Below are positions 33,431 to 42,931 of a stretch of 64,000 nt of DNA, in pieces (within the stretch, counting starts at the first letter, position 1; the number at the start of each line of letters is the position of its first letter). Below the pieces are notes generated by a model. That model did not search any database. It worked only from the letters and a program-made list of their open reading frames with translations, and was not told where the DNA came from. The position numbers were made by a program, and so were the translations under genes. This DNA is from Larix kaempferi (lineage: Eukaryota; Streptophyta; Pinopsida; Pinales; Pinaceae). The stretch covers positions 186,001-250,000 of the forward strand of contig BSBM01001383.1 of NCBI GenBank assembly GCA_027924585.1, in the 5' to 3' direction.

Positions 33431-34690
33431 GGCCATCTGGGTGATGAACAGTAGCAAAGCAGCAGATGAGGAAGGATACCAAGCAGAGTTCTTTAAGCAC
33501 GGTTTCCGTACTTTGGTTGGATACCTGGCTGATCTTTTTAACCATGTAGTCTGTGAGGGTTTCCCACCGGCATGGTCACATCACATCATCCATCTAATTC
33601 ATAAATCAGGTTCCAACTCAGATCCCAATAATTACATAACGATCATGGTGGGACACATGTTCTCGAAGTTGTATGCTACCGTTCTCCATAAGAAGCTCTC
33701 TAGTGACCTTGAGCAGAGACACCTCAGGGCTAGGGGGCAGGCAGGTTTCCGAGCGACCCACCAGACCATTGACCACATCTTCACTCTACGCGCCGTGATT
33801 GAGGAAGCCCGACACTGCTCTTCGAAAGTCTACTGTTGCTTTGTAGATTTTTGGAAAGCTTTTGATTTTGTTCCTAGGGAAGCCCTACTCCAGAGACTCA
33901 GAGATATTGGCATCTCTGCGACCCTATTGACAGCTATTATGCGCCTATATGAGTCTATTCTTGGTCGTCTTCGCACAACCAATGGGATGTCTGATTTCAT
34001 TCGGAGTACTATTGGGGTCAAACAAGGATGTCCACTATCTCCCACCCTGTTTGGGATTTACATTGATGAGTTGGAGGCATTTCTACACGAACATATCCAG
34101 GACATAGATGGTTGTCTTCTTCACCAGGTTTTGATATCTATTCTACTTTTTGTTGACGATGTGGTCCTCCTCTCCTCATCCCCAGAAGGACTACAGAGGC
34201 AGCTGGATGCCTTAGCTCTGTTTTGCGATCTTCGACAGTTGACAGTAAACCTGGGTAAAACCAAGATTATGATCTTCAATGGGGTGAAGAAAACTTCGGA
34301 CCTTCACTTCTTCTTCATAGGACAGGAGATTGAGATCACCAACACCTATACTTACTTGGGGGTGCAATTCTCAGGCCCTCACTTCAGTTTGCGACCTGCT
34401 CTTCGACCTTGGATCAACAAAGGTTATGGATCATTAGCCCTTCTCGAGAGACAGTGCTTTCGACCTCACTTCCAAGACATCTCGTCCAAGATGAGCCTCA
34501 TGGGCACCTTGATTCATCCCACTGTTCTATATGGCTCGGAGACATGGGGGCCATCTTTACTTGAGTCAGATTGGGCCTCAGTTGAGAGAGTCCAACCCTT
34601 GTCGAGTTTGGAGCTCAACCCTTCAAGCTTGACACGGTTTTCAGTTTGGTCTCATTCTTGCATCATGTCCGGGACTTTGCGGACTTGACG
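33431..34690 (+). pseudogene. LINE reverse transcriptase
   Basis: About 415 codons are open. Motifs in order are SSKAADEEGYQAEFF, SKLYATVLHKKL, GQAGFRATHQTIDHIFTLR, CCFVDFWKAFDFV (the first catalytic Asp), VKQGCPLSPTLF, LLFVDDVVLLS (catalytic Asp pair with Val before it), LTVNLGKTKIMIF and TYTYLGVQFS. The RT active-site residues are intact in this copy. The frame shifts near 34650, and the C-terminal domain continues in frame 2. Confidence 0.92.
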
Positions 34691-35465
34691 GAAGGCAAAG
34701 ACTGGTACCCTTACCTAGCATACTGCTCTTCCAAGGCTATTGCTTGTTCTACCCATTCGAATCGGGCCCGATGTTGGTTTACAGGAGTTTCAGATCTCCT
34801 AGAGACAGTGGGTATTCAGATGGATCGTCTCCCCCCTTTCCGATATTCATTGGATGCTCCTGGTCACCTTTTACCTACTAGACAGGAACTGAACAAGATT
34901 ATCCAGGAAGACATCTACAGGCAATTCGTCCAGGTCACCTGGGTCAATCCTTTGGGAGGGCTATGCCCAAAGATGGCCTTCTACGCAGAGCACTTTTTGG
35001 AGCTGAGAGACGAGCTCATTGTTCGACCCCAGTATACGTTTTGTCACTGGATGCATGCTCTTCGCAACCCTCTAGGCCAGTTCAGAGTCGGTTCTCATGG
35101 ACTTCGGGTAGAGATGGACCACCAGATTGATAGACCAAATAGAATCTGTCAAGTATGTAATCTATAGGAAGTGAAGACCGAGGTGCATTTCATTTTTAGA
35201 TGCCCCTTTTACTACGAGATCAGAGGACTGTTCCATTGTCTGTTTAGAGACTCTCAGACTCTCACAGAGTTTTTCAGGTACCCCGATCATAGATGTTTGG
35301 CTCTTTACATGCAGGAGACTCTCAGATTCCGAGCGCATATTCTTCAACCTCCCATCAGACCGAACCCCACGCAGAAGATCACGGCATTTTCAGGGTATTC
35401 CCTTCAGACAGGGGCACCAAGAAATCGACCGATATCAGTACATATCCAGACTCTAGATCAGTGAG
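34646..35465 (+). pseudogene. LINE C-terminal region with Cys/His motif
   Basis: Downstream of RT the protein continues with RYSLDAPGH, FCHWMHALRNPLGQFRVGSHG and CQVCNL. A stop at 35165-35167 follows, then EVHFIFRCPFYYEIRGLF in the next open stretch. The spacing of the two Cys, His and the final Cys-Pro resembles the C-terminal zinc knuckle that follows RT in many LINEs. Beyond 35465 only untranslated sequence up to the TTATC tail is seen. Confidence 0.75.
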
Positions 35466-35978
35466 GATCTGTGGGACCTCACCCCAACCCACGAGATCTT
35501 AGCAGCAGATTCATCTCAGACTCCATCCTAAGAGACGGGCTAGGTCCTCTAGACCTCAACAACGTATGAACTCCTCCAGGCAACGAGTTTGTGGGCAGTC
35601 CACACTCTCTACAGGACCTTCATCAGGACAACAAACTTTTTTGAGCTTTCTTCAATCCTCTTCTTTCAGCCTCGGACGTTAGGAGAGATGGGTCGAAACC
35701 TCAGACCTTTTCGCTCCTGGATCTTTTCCGCTAGGGCATCTCCGCCCCATTGCGGGTTTTCTGGACTCGCGTCTGTAGTCAAAGCTCTCCCATACTTCAG
35801 TCCTATTCACTTTTTGTTCACTCTTTTCTTTATTTCTTTCTTCATGCATTGTATCTTTTTATAGGAGACCGTTTGGTTCTCCCACTTTGTACGGACATCA
35901 TTGTAATCAGCAGTCCCTTTGACCTACTTTGTGGTCATTAGTTGGACATTAATATAATTATCTTATCTTATCTTATCT

Positions 35979-36307
35979 AGATGATGTGATCATCTCGTTC
36001 TCCGCACTAACACCAAGGTCATATGCTAGTTACTCCAACAAGGGGTGGCCAGTCCCTTGAAGAGGTCCCATAGCTCAAACATCTCGAATGGCCAAGGAGA
36101 GGAGTACGCCACACATCATTTGCCTAGACCCAGTCTAAGACTTCTCACGTTGATCTATATCAACGCCCTGGGAACTGACCAGATACCTCAATCCCATGCT
36201 AAATCAAGTTGACCTATGTCAACATGTTGATAATAGGCCAAGTGCCTCAGTCCCAGACTGAATCCATTCTCCCAGAGAATGGCTTTCGATGCTGCTCAAA
36301 AATCAAC
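35979..36307. other. unassigned spacer
   Basis: There is no open reading frame or repeat that I recognise. A CCAACA at 36039-36044 could be the outer end of copia J's LTR displaced by the LINE, but nothing confirms it. Confidence 0.4.
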
Positions 36308-38733
36308 ATAAATGACATAGGTTAAATCATAAATAGCATTTATTATTATTTAAGAAATTAGTTGTAAAAGGTTCCTAACTTGCATAACAGAACCTCATAA
36401 AGATATACACAACACATTCATGTACTTTGAAGATCATTAATAAAACATAGTTTCTTCTTTCATTCGGTGTGTCTATCTTCTGTATACGTTCTCTGATTCT
36501 CTGATTTAATAATTTAACATGGTATGAGAGCCACCGTGATTCTATCTTCTGCATACGTTCTCTGATTCTCTGATTTAATAATTTAACATGGTATGAGAGC
36601 CACCGTGATTGTGGCCTCGAGAACTTCAGAGTTGCTGCAAAGACAAAGTTTTGGCATACTAGCAGTGCCGGAGAACCAGCTATTGAGATTGAAGAATGTC
36701 ATACCCTTGATCCGAATTGTAGAAGAACTGACCTGAGAACAGTCAAGCCAAAGTCTCCGTGAGTAAGAGTCGACACAAAAAAGGAGAAGAGAAGTTCGAG
36801 TTTTGCACTTATGAAGAAAGAGCCGCATGATGAGTTTAATCGAGACGTAGGATTGAGAGTCTGGAGATACGCATTCAAGAAGAGCATTCTGAGGAGAGAC
36901 GAGACTACACCAAGCCACTAAAAGCGAGGCGTCTGAAATCCCCGGGCCAAGCAATAGAAAGGAGGTCGTCGTTTTTAATTGGTCGAAGAAGAGAGTGAAG
37001 AATCCTGCCCTCACAAAGGAGTCACAAGCCGCCATTTCAATCAATCGTAAGAGAACCCGCGAGAAGGTGGTGAAAAATTACATGCAGAGAACCTGTGTGA
37101 AGCTACTGGCGAGAAGGTGTAGCCACCATTGGAAGTCTATGGCAGATAAGAATAGAGTCGGCTGCAATTTTTTTAAACTGTGAAATCTGATTATCTCAAG
37201 TCACTGTCAAACAGGGCCTCAAGTAAAAAGAAAGCTTGCACGCCGAAGTGTTGAAGACTTAGAGCCGCTATACAACAGATTCAAGAGCCATGGGTTTATA
37301 GCCCTAAGCCCGTGCAAATTTGAAATTATCGAAGTTTACTAGCCACCATTTTTATTCCTTCGCTGCTGATCGAAAGGAAAACAAGATTTAGAAGAAATAG
37401 CCAGCATCAATAACTTATGGAAAGAATTACCCTGCTTGGAAACAGAAAATGGAACAGGACCCATGTTTGCCTTGGAAGATGATATTTTACCTCATATTCG
37501 TAATATTAAAATAGCCGTTGATGTTTGGACAAAGTTGGAAAGTTTGTATGAGACCTCAAATGAGTTTCAAATAGGAGGAAGTCATCATAGTCATTTTGTA
37601 GAGAGTTGTGCCGTGGTTCAACAGAATGAACCTAAAATTGATTATTTATTTATGGCTTCTCATACTGATATTTATGCTTCTCAATTTATTTGGTATATCG
37701 ATTCGGGAGCTACTAAACATATGACATGCATGGAAGGTAAAGACTGTAGCCAAATTGAAGATGCTGAAATAGAGGAAGATGATATGAAGATATATTGTAA
37801 TCTTGCTTTTGAAAATTCTGTTGAAAAGATCTTTAGGAGATCGAGTCTTGAAGAGATCCGGTTCTATCAGCAGTTGCTGAGTTGTGACAAGGATGAAAAT
37901 ATGGCACATTATGAGAACAATAAATGGGTTTCATGTATGCCCACATTACAGCATTTGAAGATTGAGATTGCAGCCCATGGTGTGAAGGGCATTCAGTGTT
38001 TTGTTTGAATGATAATGAAGATGTCGTTGAAGAAGGTGAAGATCACTGTTTTTACAAGCAGAGTTATGAAACTGAAAAAACAAACAATGCAGTTTTGCAC
38101 CTCCCAGATTCAAGAAGAAGAAATGGTTGAAGCCAAGTAGTAGCAAGAAGAAAAAGAAAAGAATTGAAAGCTTGAAAGTTTGGAACATAAAGTACAAGAA
38201 GAAGTTCATGACATAGCAGCAAAAAAGGTGAAGATGAAGAAGCCAAAGTATTCTTGGTTCAAGGTTTGGCATCAACCAAAGTGGAAATAACACAAACAAG
38301 TTGTAATCCTAGGCCTAGCTGAGACATACACCAATGGGCACTTGCATTTTCAAATAATCAGAGTAACAAGGTCCAAATTCCCACCGAGGATCAAGTGGCG
38401 GATACTTTCATTAAAAAAATGATATAAACATTAAGAGGGGGTGTTGGATATTGTAATGTTTATTTGCCAAGTATGTACTTTGTAATATTGTCACGAGTTA
38501 TAAATGACATAGGTTAAGTCATAAATAGCATTTATTAAATAGAGATATATACAACACACTCATGTACTTTGAAGATCATTAATAATACATAATTTCTTCT
38601 TCATAAATAGCATTTATTAAATAGAGATATATACAACACACTCATGTACTTTGAAGATCATTAATAATACATAATTTATTCTTCATTCATTGTGTCTATC
38701 TTCTGCATACGTTCTCTGATTTAAAAATTTACA
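36308..38733 (+). mobile_element. K: internally deleted copia element
   Basis: The left LTR is truncated (about 36308-36519). A 69-bp tandem duplication (36472-36540, 36541-36609) copies the LTR end and the primer site, so TGGTATGAGAGCC occurs at 36520 and 36588. The right LTR (38442-38733, starting TGTTGGATATTG) follows an AAGAGGGGG polypurine tract at 38433-38441. It contains an 85-bp internal duplication (ATAAATAGCATTTATTAAAT unit). The 1.9-kb interior keeps only scraps of gag and protease (37436-38008) and the last codons of pol (DQVADTFIKKM, about 38380-38415). Integrase and RT are gone. Confidence 0.8.
37436..38008 (+). pseudogene. copia K gag/protease scrap
   Basis: The 190-codon frame contains a gag helix (DVWTKLESLYETSN) and the protease active site (FIWYIDSGATKHMTC) at about 37686-37730, with only about 40 residues between them, so the zinc knuckle has been deleted. 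The remainder (DMKIYCNLAFENSVEKIF and after) is unfamiliar. It stays open, but there is no sign of selection that I can judge. The antisense frame at 36583-37044 is not supported. Confidence 0.7.
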
Positions 38734-38923
38734 TACACAACATCTAGGTTCTATGGCAGCAAAGATGCAAAGATCCTTGTTTAAATAATGAAGGAAAATG
38801 TCCAGAATTGTAAACTAAACAATTGTTCAATGTTCATCAATATATAGTTAAGAAATTCACTATGGAAGAATCTCTGATCATATGATAAGTAAGGACTGAA
38901 TCCATTGAAATCGTGGAAACAAA

Positions 38924-39270
38924 TTAGGAAATGATTTTCTCACTGAATTCCCACAACTTCTTTGCTAGTTCTGTGTTCGTGGCTTGCGAGCTAGGGGTCG
39001 CCTCGTTATTATCTGAAAAATATTTCCCGCCAACTCCTTTAAGCTGAGGATGCAATGCCACATAGCATTGTGTTGATGCACCCTGAGGTATTTAAAGTTG
39101 CGTACCATAATTATTTCAACAAGGCTCCCAATTTATTCACTTACAAGCCTACATACTGAAAACAACAGGTGCTGCTAAAGAAACAAGTATACTAGACATA
39201 CAACGCTAAACATTGTTACGTACCTGTGGAATATTCTTGAGAGCAAACTTTATAATTTGTGCTAAAGTTC
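38924..39270 (-). CDS. last two exons of a TIC32-like short-chain dehydrogenase (host gene fragment or 3' end)
   Basis: On the minus strand, an exon at 39270-39224 (47 nt, preceded by TGTGCAG, followed by GTACGT) encodes TLAQIIKFALKNIPQ. A 141-nt intron ends CCTCAG. The last exon at 39082-38924 (159 nt) encodes GASTQCYVALHPQLKGVGGKY, then LAKKLWEFSEKIIS and a stop. This is the characteristic C-terminus of plant TIC32/retinol-dehydrogenase-like NAD(P)H oxidoreductases (…VPQGAATTCYVAL… ELAKKVWDFS…). Both splice junctions and the frame are intact. The Rossmann core and Tyr-Lys active site would lie upstream, to the right, but I find none before element E at 39586 or in its flank after 49583. Either the gene has a giant transposon-filled intron or this is a truncated remnant. 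Confidence 0.83.
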
Positions 39271-39585
39271 CTGCACATCAACACAAGAAATATAATTGCA
39301 AGTAAATAAAAGCCATTTCACACTGCCTAATTTGTGAGAGAAAAATAAATTATAATCCTTTTGCGAAAAAAAATGTGATGATTTTTTAGAGATGCTTTAA
39401 GCACTCCCAATGCACTCTTTTTTTTGTACTTTTGTAGTTTGCATGGAGATACTTAGTGTTCAATTATCATTATATTTTTTGCTGTCCCATTGGCCAACTT
39501 TTGGCTATAAGATAAAACTAACTACAGGAACAAGTATTGTAAAAAGTTGTACATTCTGGATGGCATTGAACCTGTTATCACCTAT
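39271..39585. other. spacer, probably intron of the dehydrogenase gene
   Basis: AT-rich sequence with poly-A and poly-T runs and no coding potential. It continues after element E at 49584 (target CCTAT). Confidence 0.5.
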
Positions 39586-40758
39586 TGTTAGTTTTGTACC
39601 TAGGGAAGTGTTCCCCAAGTGACGTTTGCCTAATGTCACTTAGAAGGGGGAAAAAGGTGACCCTCACATTATATGACATTAATGAGACTTTACAAAATGA
39701 AAGTCACTTTTTGCTAAAGTTAAGTGGGTGAGTAAATATTTATTTAAGTCATTTAAATAAAGTGATGTTTTTACTCTCATTGAATCTTAGCCATTGGATT
39801 GAATCATTTTTCCACCGTTGGATTAGAACCCACTTAGGGTAAGACAAAAAGCATGAGGGAGGCACATTTCATTTTACTTTTGCATTTAGAAAGTGAAGAG
39901 AAATAGTAGAGCGAAAGCTAGGTTTTTGGCACGAATTCCAAGGAGTGAGCTTGCACAGAAATCGAGGGATCTTCAGCATTTATTGTTGGTGGCACATTTC
40001 CCAAGGAATCCATACTGTACGGATTTCCAGGCACAGATTTCTAGAGCAGCACGGTCTTCAAGAAAGCACAGAAATCGAGGCACTGTTACAGCACAGAATT
40101 CGAGGTGACCGTATAGAATTCGAGGTGACCGTATAGGCCATACAGCAACAAATCTGGGCACTATTTTCAAGGAAATTTCTGGCACGAATTTCAAGAAATA
40201 TTGGCACAGACTTTAAGGTCATCTCAGGCACGAATTTCGAGGAGATTTCTGCACAGTTTTCGGGGGGTTTTTCAGCACGAAATTCGAAATCCGTACAGGC
40301 CATACGGACTGTTTTTCTGGCACAGATTTCGAGGTTTGCACAGCATGCTTTCCAAAGCTGTAGGCACAAATTTCGAGGCATCATTTGTGGCACAGAAATC
40401 GAGAAGAAAGCTTGGCACAAATTTCAAGGAAGATTCTGGATGGTGGAGATAAGTTGTATTTTCACAATATTTCTATTCTGTAATTTTTGCTGAAGAAATA
40501 ATAAAACTCTCTCTCTCTTACTGGTTTTCCCCGTGGGGGTTTTCCCAGGGCACAGTTGCCGAAAAATCTGAGTGTGCTTTTCATGGCGTGCATGTGATTT
40601 AATATTTGTTTTCAACTGTTAGTGGTTGTTTACTTTGTGTTTAATTGTTACAGTATTTTTCATAAATAGTTTGTAGCCTATGCAAAACCGGCTGCAGATG
40701 AAAAACACTTGAAAAGATGACATAAACCAGCAAGCAGTAAAACCTAGAAAAATCTACA
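39586..40758 (+). repeat. 5' LTR of copia E
   Basis: It starts TGTTAGTTTTG and ends ATCTACA. The right half (about 39929-40436) has at least 15 copies of a GCAC(A/G)(A/G)A(A/T)TTC(A/G)AGG-like motif spaced 15-45 bp. GTTTTCCCCGTGGGGGTTTTCCC near 40522 is a palindromic stretch typical of plant copia U5. Confidence 0.94.
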
Positions 40759-40770
40759 TGGTATCAGAGC
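40759..40770 (+). other. primer binding site of copia E
   Basis: TGGTATCAGAGC directly follows the LTR. Confidence 0.95.
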
Positions 40771-40881
40771 GCAAGGGCAGAAAACAGTAGTATTTTTGCA
40801 GCACACAAAAATTTCCAGAACTCAGAATTTTTTGAGATTTTCTTCTGTTAGTGATCAACATTCTGTTGGGTTGGAGTTGAG

Positions 40882-41690
40882 ATGGCTACAGGTCTGAGAA
40901 TTGAGGATAGGTTGAATGGGATTGAGAATTTTGTGCCTTGGAAGGCCAAAATTTTGTTGATTTTGGAGGATAATGAACTATGGGTGGAGGTGTTTAAAAG
41001 CACTACTACCAACCCCATTGTCATTCCAGATGGCACAGATGCAGCAGCTCTTTCAGCCTTCAACAAGAAGGACTGTAAGGCTAGGAGGATTATCCTTGAT
41101 GCAGTGAAAGACCACATAATCCTTCACATTTCTGGTAAGACCAGGGCACATGAGATGTGGAGTGCCTTGACCAGCTTGTATGAGAGTTCCAATGAGAACA
41201 AAAAGATGGTTATCAAAGAGAAACTCAAGAGTATCAAGATGAATGGAGGAGAGGGAGTCATAGCTTACCTCACTAGGATTTCTGCAGTTCGGGATGAACT
41301 GGCAGCGGTTGGTGAAGTGGTATCTTCTACTGAGCTTGTACGCACAACAGTGAATGGGGCTTCAAAGTCCCGGAGGGTATTTGTGCAGGCCATAGTGGGT
41401 AGAGAGAACCTACCGTCTTGGGAGAGGCTGTGGGATGACTTTGTGCAGGAGGAGACTAGGAGGGGTCTCGTACAGGGCAGTTCATCACATGGTGGGGCAG
41501 ATGAGGAGAACGTGGCACTGACAGCCAAGGGTAAGAAGAAGAAGGGTCCCAAGAAGGGTGGGGCCAAGAGGCAACAACAGCAGCAACCACAGGTGGACAG
41601 AAGAAGGACTTGACTAAAATCAAGTGCTATTGTTGTCAGGCGTTTGGGCACTATGCATCACAGTGTCCAAGCAAGAAGAAGAAGAAGGGA
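40882..41690 (+). pseudogene. copia E gag
   Basis: The start is at ATG 40882 (MATGLRIEDRLNGIENFVPW), 112 bases after the primer site. The UBN2-type gag domain is clear: WKAKILLILEDNELW, MWSALTSLYESSNENKK, LKSIKMNGGEGV, AYLTRISAVRDELAAVG. A Lys-rich and Gln-rich linker follows. The frame shifts by one near 41600. In the new frame an intact CCHC knuckle (CYCCQAFGHYASQC) lies at about 41625-41666, followed by a Lys run and a TAG at 41691-41693. Apart from these lesions it is a full-length gag. Confidence 0.92.
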
Positions 41691-41693
41691 TAG

Positions 41694-42931
41694 GGACAAC
41701 AAACAACAGCCTCAGCAGAGGTTGATGATTTTGGTGATAGGTTTCAGAGGGAGTTTTCCCTATATGCTGGACAGATTGAGAGAGAGAGAATCTCTTTAGC
41801 CACCAGCACAGATATGGATAAGGAGAGTGAGCATTCATTGTTGACAGGGCATCAGATAGGTCCATCCACCACTAGTACGTGGTACATTGACAGCGGAGCC
41901 TCGAGACACATGACAGGTGCTCGAGAGTTGTTCTCTGAGCTATCGCGGACAATTAGAGATGTGGAGGTGGTACTTGGTGACAATACCATTGTTAGAGCAG
42001 TAGGTCAGAGGACCATTACATTTGAGAGGGAGTCCATGAGTCCCATGACTTTGAGGGATGTGTTGTACGTCCCTGGGCTGAAAAAGAACCTTGTTTCAGT
42101 TTCCACTATTGAGGACAGGGGTCTTAGGGTGTGTTTCTCAGATGGGAGAGTGCAAGTGTTCCCCAAGACTAAAGGTGTATCTACCCCCATGGATATTGGA
42201 GTTAGATGTGGACAACTGTACAAGTTATTGTTTCAGCCGCAGCATGCTCTAGCACACAGCAGCAACAGTGAGCTATGTGAGCTATGGCACAGGAGGATGG
42301 CCCACTTACATCACCCAGCTCTGAGATTGGTGAGGAGCATGGTCACAGGTTTACCTGAGTTCGACAATGAGCAGAGTGATGTGTGCAGAGGGTGTGCTTT
42401 GAGAAAGTACACCAAGACTGCTTTTCCAAGCAGTGTCACGAGAGCAGCAGGAGTGCTTGACTTGATTCATTCTGACATTTGCAGTCCTATGTCTTCAGTA
42501 TCTTTGACTGGTCACGAGTACTACATTAGCTTCATTGATGACTACTCCAGGAAGACCTCGATCTACTTCTTGAGGAATAAGAAGTCCCCATTAGTTTTGA
42601 GTGTCTTCCAAGGGTTCAAAGCCCTTGTGGAGAAGCAGACGGGGAGGAAGATCAGGATGTTGAGATCAGACAATGGGGGTGAGTATAACTCCAAGGAGTT
42701 CAATGCTTTTTGCAGTCAGGAGGGTATTCAGAGATAGTGGACAGTTCCCTACACTCCTGATCAAAAGGGAGTAGCAGAGAGAAAGAACAGGTCTATTGTG
42801 GGAGCAACAAGACCTATGCTCCATGATCAGGGGTTACCGTTCTTTCTATGGGCAGAGGCATGCAACACTGCAGTATATCTGCAGAACAGGAGTCCTCACC
42901 GTGCTTTGGGGAGGATGACTCTAGAGGAGAT
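41694..42931 (+). pseudogene. copia E protease and integrase (N-terminal and core)
   Basis: The protease active site STWYIDSGASRHMTG is near 41877-41920, then MTLRDVLYVPGLKKNLVSVS, the pre-integrase domain (ELWHRRMAHLHHPAL, CRGCALRKYTKTAF) with its HHCC zinc site, and the integrase core. All three catalytic acids are visible: D in IHSDICSPMS, D in LRSDNGGEYNS and E in KGVAERKNRS. A TAG at 42735-42737 lies between the second and third. The frame is broken at 42931 within the codons MTLEE/MYSGKKPEV by solo LTR I. Confidence 0.93.

Larger units (their letters stand above)
31774..35978 (+). mobile_element. non-LTR retrotransposon (LINE type), degenerate
   Basis: An AP-type endonuclease, reverse transcriptase and C-terminal zinc-finger region occur in that order with no LTRs. 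It ends in a short TTATC repeat tail (35958-35978). RT motifs include VKQGCPLSPTLFGIYIDEL and FVDDVVLLS. Plant L1 elements usually have RQGDPLSP and (F/Y)ADD, so this looks like another clade, although I cannot place it. The coding region is broken by at least four frameshifts and two stops. I see no clear target duplication and the 5' end is not defined. Confidence 0.88.

Noticed and set aside
36583-37044. 153-codon minus-strand open frame
   Set aside because: It is antisense to the leader region of element K, has no recognisable domain, and overlaps the duplicated primer-site region.
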